This document shows positions 8,589 to 16,869 of a stretch of 59,381 nt of DNA, piece by piece. Source of the DNA: Algicoccus sp048820935 (GTDB lineage: Bacteria > Pseudomonadota > Gammaproteobacteria > Burkholderiales > Burkholderiaceae_B); the NCBI RefSeq assembly GCF_048820935.1, contig NZ_JBMERD010000015.1:1-59381 (forward strand), given 5' to 3'. Each line of letters begins with the position of its first letter. Position 1 is the stretch's first letter. The position numbers and the translations under genes were made by a program. Below the pieces are notes generated by a model. The model ran no database searches and had not been told where the DNA came from. It saw only the letters and a program-made list of their open reading frames with translations.

Positions 8589-10478
8589 ATGAGTCAAGCT
8601 ATGAATGACGGTCTTCTGGAAAAAATCAATTCACCGGAGGATTTGCGTGAACTAAAGCGTGAACAGTTACCGAAACTCGCTAGAGAAATACGAAAGTTTC
8701 TGGTGGAATCTGTTGCGCGCACGGGTGGACATTTGTCATCGAATTTGGGGACTGTGGAACTCACACTGGCTTTGCACTATGTGTTGAACACACCCCATGA
8801 CCGCATCATTTGGGATGTGGGTCATCAATCCTATCCGCACAAAATTCTGACAGGTCGCCGTGACAAGATGTCAGGCTTGCGTCAAGCGGGTGGAATTTCA
8901 GGGTTTCCGAAGCGCAGTGAATCCGAATTTGATACGTTTGGGACGGCGCACTCTTCGACCTCGATTTCAGCGGCGCTTGGAATGGCGGTGGCTTCACGCC
9001 AGGCAGGCATCGATCGTCAGCATGTGGCTGTGATTGGTGATGGTGCGATGACGGCCGGCATGGTGTATGAAGCCATGAACAATGCAGGGGTGACGCCAGA
9101 TGTGAATTTGCTGGTGATTCTGAATGACAATGACATGTCGATCAGTCCACCTGTTGGTGCCTTGAACCGTTATTTGGCTCGTTTGTTATCGGGACAGTTT
9201 TACTCAACAGCTAAGCGTATGGGGCGGGCGGTGTTGCAACACATTCCGCCTGTGCTGGAGCTGGCTCGACGTGTTGAAGGCCATGCTAAAGGTTTGATTG
9301 CGCCCGCAACTTTGTTTGAAGAGCTGGGCTTTAATTATGTGGGTCCAATCGATGGGCATGACCTAGATGCCTTAATCCCCACACTACAAAACTTGGGGGC
9401 GCTCAAAGGACCTCAGTTTTTACATGTCGTCACCACAAAAGGACAGGGGTATAAGCTGGCAGAAGCCGATCCCGTCCTGTATCACGGGCCAGGACAATTT
9501 GATCCGGCGGTTGGCATTCAGAAGTCGACTAAGCCTTCTAAACCCACCTTCACTCAGGTGTTCGGACAATGGCTTTGTGACATGGCTGAGCAGGATCCGC
9601 GTCTGATGGGGATCACCCCTGCGATGCGTGAAGGCAGCGGTCTTGTTGGTTTTGAGAAGCAATTCCCTGATCGCTATTTTGATGTGGGGATTGCAGAGCA
9701 GCATGCCGTGACCTTTGCGGCTGGAATCGCTTGTGAAGGTATGAAGCCGGTGGTGGCGATTTATTCCACCTTTTTACAGCGTGCTTATGACCAATTGATC
9801 CATGATGTGGCATTGCAAAATCTGGATGTGACGTTCGCACTGGATCGAGCTGGTTTGGTGGGCGCGGATGGGGCAACTCATGCGGGTAATTACGACATTG
9901 CTTTCTTGCGTTGCATTCCGAATATGGTGATTGCCACACCATCTGATGAGAACGAAGCTCGTTTGTTGTTGAGCACCTGTTATCAGTATGAGGGCCCTGC
10001 GTCAGTGCGTTATCCGCGTGGTGCCGGAGCTGGTGTGCCGATTACGGCGAATCTTGAGACGGTTCCGGTTGGAAAAGCAGTGGTTCGCCATGAAGGTTCT
10101 AAGATCGCATTACTTGTTTTTGGGACTTTATTGCCCAGTGCATTGACGGCTGCAGAAAAACTGAATCTGACTGTTGTCGATATGCGCTTTGTGAAACCTT
10201 TGGATGTGCAAACCTTACTGGAAGTGGCGCAAAGCCACCAGGCACTTGTGACGCTGGAAGAGGGGTGTGTCATGGGTGGGGCAGGTAGTGCGGTGACAGA
10301 GGCCTTGTCGCAAGCACAGGTTGTGATGCCTGTCTTGCAGTTGGGGTTGCCTGATACATACATCGATCACGGTGAGCAAGCGAAACTGCTGGCCGAAGTC
10401 GGCTTAGATGCCAAGGGTATTGAAGCTTCGATTACAGAGCGATTTGCAGAGTTGATGTCGACGCAGACAGCAGCTTGA
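8589..10478 (+). CDS. dxs: 1-deoxy-D-xylulose-5-phosphate synthase
   Basis: First and rate-setting enzyme of the MEP isoprenoid route; joins pyruvate and glyceraldehyde 3-phosphate using thiamine diphosphate and also feeds thiamine and pyridoxal synthesis. The 629-residue protein shows TGGHLSSNLGTVELT near the N-terminus, the thiamine-binding GDGAMTAGMVYEAMNNAG with NDNDMSIS after it, and the DRAGLVGADGATHAG segment of the pyrimidine-binding domain, ending with a transketolase C-terminal domain. The start codon is 2 bases after the ispA stop with no clear ribosome site, so translation is probably coupled to ispA; ATG 8601 is an alternative. Confidence 0.97.
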   Translation: MSQAMNDGLLEKINSPEDLRELKREQLPKLAREIRKFLVESVARTGGHLSSNLGTVELTLALHYVLNTPHDRIIWDVGHQSYPHKILTGRRDKMSGLRQAGGISGFPKRSESEFDTFGTAHSSTSISAALGMAVASRQAGIDRQHVAVIGDGAMTAGMVYEAMNNAGVTPDVNLLVILNDNDMSISPPVGALNRYLARLLSGQFYSTAKRMGRAVLQHIPPVLELARRVEGHAKGLIAPATLFEELGFNYVGPIDGHDLDALIPTLQNLGALKGPQFLHVVTTKGQGYKLAEADPVLYHGPGQFDPAVGIQKSTKPSKPTFTQVFGQWLCDMAEQDPRLMGITPAMREGSGLVGFEKQFPDRYFDVGIAEQHAVTFAAGIACEGMKPVVAIYSTFLQRAYDQLIHDVALQNLDVTFALDRAGLVGADGATHAGNYDIAFLRCIPNMVIATPSDENEARLLLSTCYQYEGPASVRYPRGAGAGVPITANLETVPVGKAVVRHEGSKIALLVFGTLLPSALTAAEKLNLTVVDMRFVKPLDVQTLLEVAQSHQALVTLEEGCVMGGAGSAVTEALSQAQVVMPVLQLGLPDTYIDHGEQAKLLAEVGLDAKGIEASITERFAELMSTQTAA

Positions 10479-10496
10479 ATTATTTAGGAAGTTCGA

Positions 10497-10736
10497 ATGA
10501 ACGACAAGTTTGGTGATTTTGTGGATATTCGCTTAGGCGAAAGCGGTATTGTGAACAATGTCGGCAAACTGGTCGTCAGCAAACCAATATGTGACTTGAG
10601 TCGGCAAGGCTCAGTGTCTACTGAGCAACAGTTGTTTAAGCTTCTAAAAACAGAATTAAGACGCGCCTACGAAGCTCCAGAAGCTGCATATCAATCGTTG
10701 ACAGCCGCCGAGATCATCGCTCGCAATCAAATCTAA
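10497..10736 (+). CDS. Small unknown protein downstream of dxs
   Basis: A 79-residue reading frame begins 18 bases after dxs with a good ribosome site (AGGAAG, 5 bases before the ATG). The composition looks protein-like: an N-terminal beta-type stretch (DFVDIRLGESGIV), a helical middle (STEQQLFKLLKTELRRAYEAPE) and a C-terminal SLTAAEIIARNQ. I do not recognise the family. The C-terminal pattern vaguely recalls small antitoxin-like proteins, but no toxin gene lies beside it and I do not assign a function. It is probably the last gene of the ispA-dxs transcript; the rpsF promoter begins right at its stop. Confidence 0.65.
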   Translation: MNDKFGDFVDIRLGESGIVNNVGKLVVSKPICDLSRQGSVSTEQQLFKLLKTELRRAYEAPEAAYQSLTAAEIIARNQI

Positions 10737-10765
10737 TTGTGATTGACTGAAAACTGTGGGATAAT
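10737..10765 (+). promoter_or_regulatory. Promoter of the rpsF operon
   Basis: TTGTGA at 10737-10742 and GATAAT at 10760-10765 are separated by exactly 17 bases, a good sigma-70 arrangement. Transcription would start near 10772, giving a leader of about 130 bases before rpsF. A short inverted repeat (CTAACT 10772-10777, AGTTAG 10795-10800) lies at the beginning of that leader. Confidence 0.6.
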
Positions 10766-10848
10766 GGCAGGCTAACTTCACTGTTTTTACGGGGAGTTAG
10801 TCATCTTGCTCGATTCAGTGATTTGTCTGAAATGATGGTTTGCTGAAC

Positions 10849-10887
10849 GGGCTACCGCTGTCGCAATTATTGTGTGACAGGTAACCA
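10849..10887 (+). promoter_or_regulatory. Probable S6:S18-binding leader element of rpsF
   Basis: The leader contains GGGCTACCG followed by CTGTC, a 13-base loop and GACAGGTAACC. CTGTC pairs with GACAG, and the outer GGCTA/GTAACC arms pair around an unpaired CCG. A hairpin with a conserved CCG bulge ahead of rpsF is the known binding site through which the S6:S18 complex represses its own operon. The position, 17 bases before the rpsF start and next to its ribosome site, fits. The assignment comes from memory of the motif, not from a covariance model. Confidence 0.55.
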
Positions 10888-10903
10888 CAGGAGTTATATC
10901 AAC

Positions 10904-11281
10904 ATGCGTCATTATGAAGTTGTATTCATCGTGCACCCAGACCAAAGCGAACAGGTGCCTGCGATGATTGAACGCTACCAAGCGATCATTACAGGTCAGA
11001 ACGGTAAAATCCACCGTCTGGAAGACTGGGGTCGTCGCCAGTTGGCCTATCCCATTCAGAAATTGGTGAAAGCACATTACGTGTGCATGAACATCGAAAG
11101 CGATCAGCCCGCCATGGAAGAACTGGAGCATGCATTCCGGTTTAACGACGCTGTGCTGCGCCATCTCGTCATCAAAACAACAGAAGCGCCTGAAGGTGCA
11201 TCTGTCATGATGAAATCTGTTGAGCGTGAAGAAGCCCGTAAAGCGCCGGCCGAAACCGCTTCGAACGAGAGCAACGACTAA
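10904..11281 (+). CDS. rpsF: 30S ribosomal protein S6
   Basis: Small-subunit protein that binds 16S rRNA with S18. The 125-residue product has the standard MRHYEVVFIVHPDQSEQ start, EDWGRRQLAYPIQK in the middle and a charged, disordered C-terminal tail (REEARKAPAETASNESND). The frame opens ten codons earlier, but ATG 10904 with CAGGAG ten bases upstream is the right start. First gene of rpsF-priB-rpsR-rplI, probably autoregulated through the leader hairpin. Confidence 0.97.
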   Translation: MRHYEVVFIVHPDQSEQVPAMIERYQAIITGQNGKIHRLEDWGRRQLAYPIQKLVKAHYVCMNIESDQPAMEELEHAFRFNDAVLRHLVIKTTEAPEGASVMMKSVEREEARKAPAETASNESND

Positions 11282-11305
11282 TAGAACTGTTGAGGCTGAT
11301 GGCGC

Positions 11306-11620
11306 TTGAATAATCTGATCATTTCCGGTGAGCTCGTAGAACTGGAACCGTTGAGAAATACACCTGCTGGTGTACCGGTTTTAAGTTTTAAGTTGGCACA
11401 TACGGGGACAGTTGTTGAAGCCAATCATCCCAGACAGATTCAATGTGACATTTCGGTCATTGCAATGGGTGATCTAGCGACGATGTTTCAAACGATGAAA
11501 CTCGGTACGCAGTTAGAAGTTGAGGGATTTATTGCCCCAGTTCGAAAAGGCGCCCAAAAGTTTCGTTTACATGCAGCAATGATCCGAACAGTCCAATCCA
11601 ATTCAAATACGAACAGTTAA
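11306..11620 (+). CDS. priB: Primosomal replication protein N (PriB)
   Basis: Single-strand-binding-like (OB-fold) partner of PriA in restarting stalled replication forks. The 104-residue product begins NNLIISGELVELEPLRNTPAGVPVLSF and contains VEANHPRQIQCDISVIAMGD, typical of betaproteobacterial PriB, and it lies between rpsF and rpsR as in this lineage. The start is a TTG at 11306 with TGAGG ten bases before it; the nearby ATG at 11299 is out of frame and hits a stop after four codons. The rare start codon would keep its level well below that of the ribosomal proteins around it. Confidence 0.93.
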   Translation: MNNLIISGELVELEPLRNTPAGVPVLSFKLAHTGTVVEANHPRQIQCDISVIAMGDLATMFQTMKLGTQLEVEGFIAPVRKGAQKFRLHAAMIRTVQSNSNTNS

Positions 11621-11631
11621 AGGTGTCCAAC

Positions 11632-11901
11632 ATGGCATTTGCAAAACGCAGGGACAGAAGAAGATTTACTCAGCAGAATCCGCTTTTTAAGCGTCGTAAA
11701 TTCTGCCGTTTCACAGCCGCTGGTGTTAAAGAAATCGATTACAAAGATGTCGATACACTGCGCGATTTTATTCAGGAAAATGGCAAGATCATTCCTGCCC
11801 GTTTGACCGGTACGAAAGCACACTTTCAGCGTCAGCTGGATACAGCGATCAAACGCGCACGTTTTCTGGCATTGTTGCCGTTTACTGATAACCACAAGTA
11901 A
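11632..11901 (+). CDS. rpsR: 30S ribosomal protein S18
   Basis: Small-subunit protein that pairs with S6. The 89-residue product reads MAFAKRRDRRRFTQQNPLFKRRKFCRF and continues with the conserved IDYKDVDTLRDFIQENGKIIPARLTGT. A GTG three codons upstream is in frame, but ATG 11632 with AAAGGTG before it gives the standard N-terminus. Third gene of the rpsF operon. Confidence 0.97.
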   Translation: MAFAKRRDRRRFTQQNPLFKRRKFCRFTAAGVKEIDYKDVDTLRDFIQENGKIIPARLTGTKAHFQRQLDTAIKRARFLALLPFTDNHK

Positions 11902-11915
11902 TCGGGAGATTCGAT

Positions 11916-12371
11916 ATGCAAATTATTCTTCTTGAAAAAGTGGTGAATCTGGGTGATCTGGGCGATGTGGTTAAAGTTCGCAGCGGTTACGCACGCAACT
12001 ACCTGATCCCCCAGCAAAAAGCCCGCCGCGCAACACCAGAAGCACTTAAAGAGTTTGAAGCTCGCCGTGCAGAAATCGAACGCGCTCAGGCCGAACGTTT
12101 GGCCGCAGCACAAGCGCTGGCAGCACGTCTGGAAGACTTGGTGATTACCATGTCCGAAAAAGCGGGTGTGGACGGTCGTTTGTTTGGTTCAGTCACTCAC
12201 ATGGATATTGCATCGAAGCTGGCAGCCGCTGGTTTTGAGGGCATTACCAAGAGCCAAGTCCGTGTTGTGGAAGGTGCCATCAAAGCGATCGGCGATTACA
12301 CCGCAGAATTGTCTCTGCACCCTGATGTAGTGGTTCAGGTCAGCATCAAAGTGGAAGGCGATCTGGTATAA
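11916..12371 (+). CDS. rplI: 50S ribosomal protein L9
   Basis: Large-subunit protein with an N-terminal RNA-binding domain (MQIILLEKVVNLGDLGDVVKVRSGYARNYLIP), a long connecting helix rich in Ala, Glu and Arg (about 40-75) and a C-terminal domain with EKAGVDGRLFGSVT. Its 151 residues are of normal length. CGGGAG lies about 8 bases before the ATG. It closes the rpsF operon and is followed by a clear intrinsic terminator. Confidence 0.97.
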   Translation: MQIILLEKVVNLGDLGDVVKVRSGYARNYLIPQQKARRATPEALKEFEARRAEIERAQAERLAAAQALAARLEDLVITMSEKAGVDGRLFGSVTHMDIASKLAAAGFEGITKSQVRVVEGAIKAIGDYTAELSLHPDVVVQVSIKVEGDLV

Positions 12372-12403
12372 ATCGGAGCTTTCACTCGATGTAACGTCTG
12401 TCA

Positions 12404-12431
12404 AACAGCACGCTTTGCGTGCTGTTTTAGT
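12404..12431 (+). terminator. Intrinsic terminator of the rpsF-priB-rpsR-rplI operon
   Basis: Arms 12404-12413 (AACAGCACGC) and 12417-12426 (GCGTGCTGTT) are perfectly complementary around a TTT loop, and the stem runs into a T-rich tract (TTTT then AGTTT). It lies 33 bases after rplI. Confidence 0.9.
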
Positions 12432-12562
12432 TTAAGCGTACTAAAAAGTCTCGCGTTTAAATAAATCTTTCTGAAAGATGGAATCCTTTCTCAAGCGAAT
12501 CGTATCCTGTCGATGGATGTTATTCTTTTAAGGATTCTATATTTGTGTTCTTAGGGCGCCTT

Positions 12563-13939
12563 ATGAATTTACCTGTGCAAGAAGCCGATCTCGAATACCT
12601 TCGGGTCCCGCCGCATTCCATTGAGGCAGAACAGTCTGTTCTAGGGGGCTTGTTGCTGGATAATGCCGCATTTGAACGCATTTCTGATGTCCTAAGCGAA
12701 GAGGATTTCTATCGCCAAGATCATCGACTCATTTGGCACCATATCTTCCAACTGATTAACCTTACACGCCCAGCGGACGTGATTACGGTGCATGAATCAC
12801 TAGAGAGTGCAGGTAAGTCTGACCTCTCAGGTGGATTGGCTTACCTCAACTCACTGGCGCACAACACACCATCGGCTGCCAATATCCGACGTTATGCAGA
12901 AATCGTGCGTGAACGGGCGATGTTGCGTAAGCTAGTGTCTGTGGCTGATGAAATTGCCGATATGGCACTGAATCCGCAAGGAAAAGAAGCGAACCAACTC
13001 TTAGATGAAATTGAGGCGCGCGTCTTTAAAATCGCTGAGGAAGGTTCTCGGGGCGAGCAAGGGTTTCAGGAAATTCAGCCCTTATTGGCACAGGTTGTAG
13101 AGCGAATTGATGAGCTGTATCACCGTGAGGGCGATTCCGACATCACGGGTATCCCGACTGGCTTTATCGATCTAGATCGCATGACGTCTGGCTTGCAACC
13201 TGGTGATTTGGTCATTGTGGCGGGTCGACCATCGATGGGTAAAACATCGTTTTCAATGAACATTGCGGAGCAAGTGGCGATTGAGCAAGGCTTGCCAGTC
13301 GCGGTGTTTTCAATGGAAATGGGTGCGGTCCAATTGGCCATGCGCATGATTGGTTCAGTGGGCTTGCTGGATCAACACCGGATGCGAACCGGTAAGCTCA
13401 GAGCCGATGACTGGCCCAAGCTTACGCATGCGGTTGAGCGCATGGAAAGTGCGCAGCTTTATATTGATGAAACCCCAGGCTTAAACGTGGTTGAGTTGCG
13501 TGCACGCGCACGTCGTTTGTCACGTCAATGTGGGCGCCTCGGTTTGATTGTGATTGACTATATTCAGTTGATGTCCACCACCGGAAAACGCAGTGAGAAC
13601 AGAGCCACTGAAATTTCTGAGATTAGCCGTTCACTGAAAAGTTTGGCCAAAGAGTTAGATTGTCCAGTGGTTGCCTTGTCGCAGTTGAACCGCAGTCTAG
13701 AACAACGTCCGAACAAGCGTCCTATCATGAGTGACTTGCGTGAGTCGGGTGCAATTGAGCAAGATGCTGACGTGATTTTGTTTATTTATCGAGACGAGGT
13801 CTATAACCCGGACTCTCCGGATAAAGGCACGGCAGAAATCATTATTGGTAAACAACGTAACGGACCAATTGGAACTGTGCGTTTGACCTTCCAGGGCGAG
13901 AGCACGCGCTTCTTGAACTTCTCTGCAGTTGGTTACTAA
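12563..13939 (+). CDS. dnaB: Replicative DNA helicase
   Basis: Hexameric 5'-3' helicase that unwinds DNA at the fork and binds primase. The 458-residue protein has the N-terminal domain (PPHSIEAEQSVLGGLLLD), then the RecA-like motor with Walker A GRPSMGKTS near residue 222, the SMEM motif, Walker B LIVIDYIQLM and ALSQLNRSLE/RPIMSDLRESGAIEQDAD. No intein interrupts it. ATG 12563 with AGGG upstream is preferred over GTG 12545. It is set apart from rplI by a terminator, and an 8-bp inverted repeat (GAATCCTT 12481-12488, AAGGATTC 12530-12537) lies in its upstream region. Confidence 0.97.
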   Translation: MNLPVQEADLEYLRVPPHSIEAEQSVLGGLLLDNAAFERISDVLSEEDFYRQDHRLIWHHIFQLINLTRPADVITVHESLESAGKSDLSGGLAYLNSLAHNTPSAANIRRYAEIVRERAMLRKLVSVADEIADMALNPQGKEANQLLDEIEARVFKIAEEGSRGEQGFQEIQPLLAQVVERIDELYHREGDSDITGIPTGFIDLDRMTSGLQPGDLVIVAGRPSMGKTSFSMNIAEQVAIEQGLPVAVFSMEMGAVQLAMRMIGSVGLLDQHRMRTGKLRADDWPKLTHAVERMESAQLYIDETPGLNVVELRARARRLSRQCGRLGLIVIDYIQLMSTTGKRSENRATEISEISRSLKSLAKELDCPVVALSQLNRSLEQRPNKRPIMSDLRESGAIEQDADVILFIYRDEVYNPDSPDKGTAEIIIGKQRNGPIGTVRLTFQGESTRFLNFSAVGY

Positions 13940-13954
13940 AAATTGACTGCTTTG

Positions 13955-14989
13955 TTATCCGTTTAAGCGATGCTGAGAAAGCTGATCAGCCATGACGAGG
14001 GCGTGGTAGAGTGACGCTTCGCTGGCAATGCCTTGAGCTGCAATGTCAAACGCGGTGCCATGATCAACGCTAGTTCGCACAAATGGCAATCCTAAAGTGA
14101 CATTGACGCCTTCATCGAGTCCCAGATACTTCACAGGAATGAGTCCCTGGTCGTGATACTGCGCGACCACGACATCAAATTCACCTTGTCGAGCACGTGC
14201 AAAAATGGTGTCACCTGGGTAAGGACCACTCACATTGATGCCCAACGTCTGTGCCTTTTGAATGGCGGGCATGATGATTTCGATTTCTTCTCGACCAAAC
14301 TGACCGTCTTCACCCGCATGTGGATTGAGGCCTGCCACGGCAACTCGTGGAGATTTAAACCCCAGTTGTTGTCCAGCCTGATGCGCAAACTCTATGGTTT
14401 GTAACTCTTTGTCAAAGGTGATTAGATCAGGGACACGTCGGATAGATTCATGGATCGTGACCAACACCACACGTAAACTTGGATTGGCTAGCATCATAGC
14501 TACCGGTACATGACCGCTGTAGGCGGCCAACATTTCAGTATGCCCAGGAAATGGAACGCCAGCTAAGGCCATGGCGTGCTTGTGTAAGGGGGCGGTGACG
14601 ATCGCTCGAATATCACCAGACAACGCATCTTTGACAGCTTGTTCGATACAAGCGTGTGCACAAGCACCAGCTTGCGCACTGATTTGCCCAAGTGTCACTT
14701 CATCTGAAACTTGACTCGTTTTGAGAACAGGGATGACTGCGGGTTTCGACTGATGACTTGATGTCTCAGAAAGCTGTGTCAGTTCGCGAGGTGAGTCTAT
14801 GGTTCGGATCTCACAATCTAGCTGCAGCCATTTGGCTGTTTTTTGTAGCCAATCGGGATCCCCATAAACGACACAAGGCCAAGGCTGTGGTTTGGCCAGT
14901 AGCCTCACAATGATCTCTGGTCCGATGCCAGCCGGATCACCCATGGTAAAGCCAATGGGTGTGAGGGTTTCAGAAGAGTGCTCAGTCAT
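13955..14989 (-). CDS. pdxA: 4-hydroxythreonine-4-phosphate dehydrogenase
   Basis: NAD-dependent oxidation of 4-phosphohydroxy-threonine in DXP-dependent pyridoxal phosphate synthesis. The 344-residue protein has GFTMGDPAGIGPEI at the N-terminus, the metal ligands in GHTEML, NPHAGEDG and DHGTAFDIA, and VAQYHDQGLIPVKYLG. It starts 2 bases after the stop of the PIN-PhoH gene and is the last gene of the leftward Mth938-bcp-phoH-pdxA unit. It converges on dnaB with only 15 bases between stops. The other substrate of this pathway, deoxyxylulose phosphate, comes from dxs at 8.6 kb. Confidence 0.95.
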   Translation of the reverse strand: MTEHSSETLTPIGFTMGDPAGIGPEIIVRLLAKPQPWPCVVYGDPDWLQKTAKWLQLDCEIRTIDSPRELTQLSETSSHQSKPAVIPVLKTSQVSDEVTLGQISAQAGACAHACIEQAVKDALSGDIRAIVTAPLHKHAMALAGVPFPGHTEMLAAYSGHVPVAMMLANPSLRVVLVTIHESIRRVPDLITFDKELQTIEFAHQAGQQLGFKSPRVAVAGLNPHAGEDGQFGREEIEIIMPAIQKAQTLGINVSGPYPGDTIFARARQGEFDVVVAQYHDQGLIPVKYLGLDEGVNVTLGLPFVRTSVDHGTAFDIAAQGIASEASLYHALVMADQLSQHRLNG

Positions 14990-14991
14990 GA

Positions 14992-16782
14992 TTAAAGAAT
15001 ATCTGCCGCATAGTCTGCCAAGCGCGAGCGCTCGCCACGTTGCAAGGTGACGTGCCCGGCGTGAGGCCAGTCTTTGAATCGATCCACGACATAAGTGAGG
15101 CCAGAACTGCTTTCGGTCAAATAAGGGGTATCAATTTGAGCAATGTTGCCTAGACAAACGACTTTGGTGCCCGGACCTGCCCGAGTGATCAGTGTTTTCA
15201 TTTGCTTGGGTGTCAGGTTTTGGGCTTCATCGAGAATAAGGAATTTTTTCAGGAAGGTGCGCCCTCGCATGAAGTTTAATGACTTCACTTTAATTTTGGA
15301 CTGGATCACTTCCATGGCAGCATTCTGACCCCAAGTGGGCTCCTGATTGTCAGGTCGGGCGTTTAAGACTTCTAGGTTGTCTTCCAACGCACCCATCCAG
15401 GGTTGCATCTTTTCTTCTTCAGTGCCGGGTAAAAACCCGATGTCTTCAGCGACAGGTACGGTGACCCGGGTCATGATAATTTCACTGTAACGTTGAGTTT
15501 CCAGAACTTGCGTTAAACCTGCTGCTAAAGCAAGCAGTGTTTTACCTGTTCCAGCCTGGCCTAGTAGTGTCACAAAATCGCAATCGGGATCCATAAGCAA
15601 GTTGAGCGCAAAGTTCTGCTCCTGGTTTCTGGCCATAATGCCCCAAACATGATTCTTTGCGTGTGAATAGTCACGTAAAGTGGCCAGAACGGCAGTTTGA
15701 CCAGCGATTTCACGAACTTGCACAAACAGTGGAACAGCCGTTTTGATGTGCAGGAACTGATTGACATGGAGTTGTGCGCACAATGGACCATGGATCCGAT
15801 AAAAGGTCATGCCGTCTTGTTGCCATGATTCGACGTCACTAATTTGCTGGCTCCAGAAATCCTCTTCAAAGGCTTGCACACCGGTGTAGAGAAGATCCGT
15901 GTCTTCCAAGACATGATCGTTGTAGTAATCCTCCGCGTTTAAGCACAGTGTTTTGGCTTTTAAACGCATGTTGATGTCTTTGGATACCAACACGACAGCG
16001 CGCTGTGGATCGGCTTGTGTGAGCGCCTGTACAACCGCCAGAATCTGATTGTCGGCTTTAGCCATCGGAAAATCTGCGGGAAGCGTTTGACTTAACCCTT
16101 TTGTTTGAAAAAACATCCGACCGCTGGCATTACCGTGTCCAAGCGTGTCCAGAGGAACACCTCGCTCAAAATCATCGGGTTGATTGACTTCGCTCACCAG
16201 GTCATTGAGCCAGCGACTGACTTGACGGGCGTTGCGAGCGACTTCAGACATGCCTTTTTTCTGCTGATCAAGCTCTTCGAGCGTGGTCATGGGCAGGTAA
16301 ATGTCATGTTCTTCGAAACGAAACAGGCTGGATGGATCATGCAAAAGGACATTGGTGTCCAACACGAACAAAGCTGGCTGACCTTCGCGACGTTCAGTTG
16401 GATGTACGACGCGTGGTTTAGTGGCGATCACAGCGGGTGTGTTTGCTGGCGTGATAGGGGTTGAGGTGATGGAATCCGGACCTGTTGTCTGTGTGTCAAC
16501 AACCTTTTTGGTTTTTTTAGCTGATGTCTTTGAGGTGGTTTTGCTGGCAGCTTTTGTAGTGGTTTTTGTGGCAGTTTTGGTCGCTGTTTTGACAGCCTTT
16601 TTAGCGGCTGTCTTGATTGCTGGTTTTGAAGCAACGACGGTCTCGGTGCTCATATCAGCAGTTTTGATCGCTTTTTTAGCAGCCGTTTTTTGACTGGGTT
16701 TCTTCGCTGTTTTAGCGAGCTTGGGCAGCGCATCAATATCCAGCAAGGTGGCAGGCTTTGAGGGCATTTTTGGTAAAGGCAT
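14992..16782 (-). CDS. PIN-PhoH fusion protein (PhoH2-type ribonuclease/ATPase) with lysine-rich N-terminal extension
   Basis: Combines a PIN ribonuclease domain (from LDTNVLLHD, Asp142, to about residue 270) with a PhoH P-loop ATPase (Walker A GQAGTGKT near 406-413, Walker B FLILDEAQNLT, then GNIAQIDTPYL). Such PhoH2 proteins act as ATP-driven RNA helicase-nucleases in characterised bacteria. Unusual here is residues 20-95: a low-complexity tract built almost only of Lys, Ala and Thr (AAKKA, KTATKTATKTTTK), like histone-H1-type or nucleic-acid-binding tails. The 596-residue length is explained by this tail. The ATG at 16782 has only a weak GATGAG upstream. It lies between bcp and pdxA in one leftward unit. 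Confidence 0.9.
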   Translation of the reverse strand: MPLPKMPSKPATLLDIDALPKLAKTAKKPSQKTAAKKAIKTADMSTETVVASKPAIKTAAKKAVKTATKTATKTTTKAASKTTSKTSAKKTKKVVDTQTTGPDSITSTPITPANTPAVIATKPRVVHPTERREGQPALFVLDTNVLLHDPSSLFRFEEHDIYLPMTTLEELDQQKKGMSEVARNARQVSRWLNDLVSEVNQPDDFERGVPLDTLGHGNASGRMFFQTKGLSQTLPADFPMAKADNQILAVVQALTQADPQRAVVLVSKDINMRLKAKTLCLNAEDYYNDHVLEDTDLLYTGVQAFEEDFWSQQISDVESWQQDGMTFYRIHGPLCAQLHVNQFLHIKTAVPLFVQVREIAGQTAVLATLRDYSHAKNHVWGIMARNQEQNFALNLLMDPDCDFVTLLGQAGTGKTLLALAAGLTQVLETQRYSEIIMTRVTVPVAEDIGFLPGTEEEKMQPWMGALEDNLEVLNARPDNQEPTWGQNAAMEVIQSKIKVKSLNFMRGRTFLKKFLILDEAQNLTPKQMKTLITRAGPGTKVVCLGNIAQIDTPYLTESSSGLTYVVDRFKDWPHAGHVTLQRGERSRLADYAADIL

Positions 16783-16869
16783 AATCAGTGACTCATCAAT
16801 AGCGGAGCTTTGGATAGGCGTGGCGTCTAAAACAGCCTGCTGGCTGAAAGGATCTCAAAATAAAACGCA

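Noticed and set aside
10743..10765. TTGACT as the -35 box for the GATAAT before rpsF
   Set aside because: The spacing would be only 11 bases; TTGTGA at 10737 gives exactly 17 and is preferred.
16421..16693. A hydrophobic 90-codon frame opposite the PIN-PhoH gene that looks like a membrane protein
   Set aside because: It is the reverse complement of the Lys/Ala/Thr tract, which automatically reads as Val/Ala/Leu/Phe.
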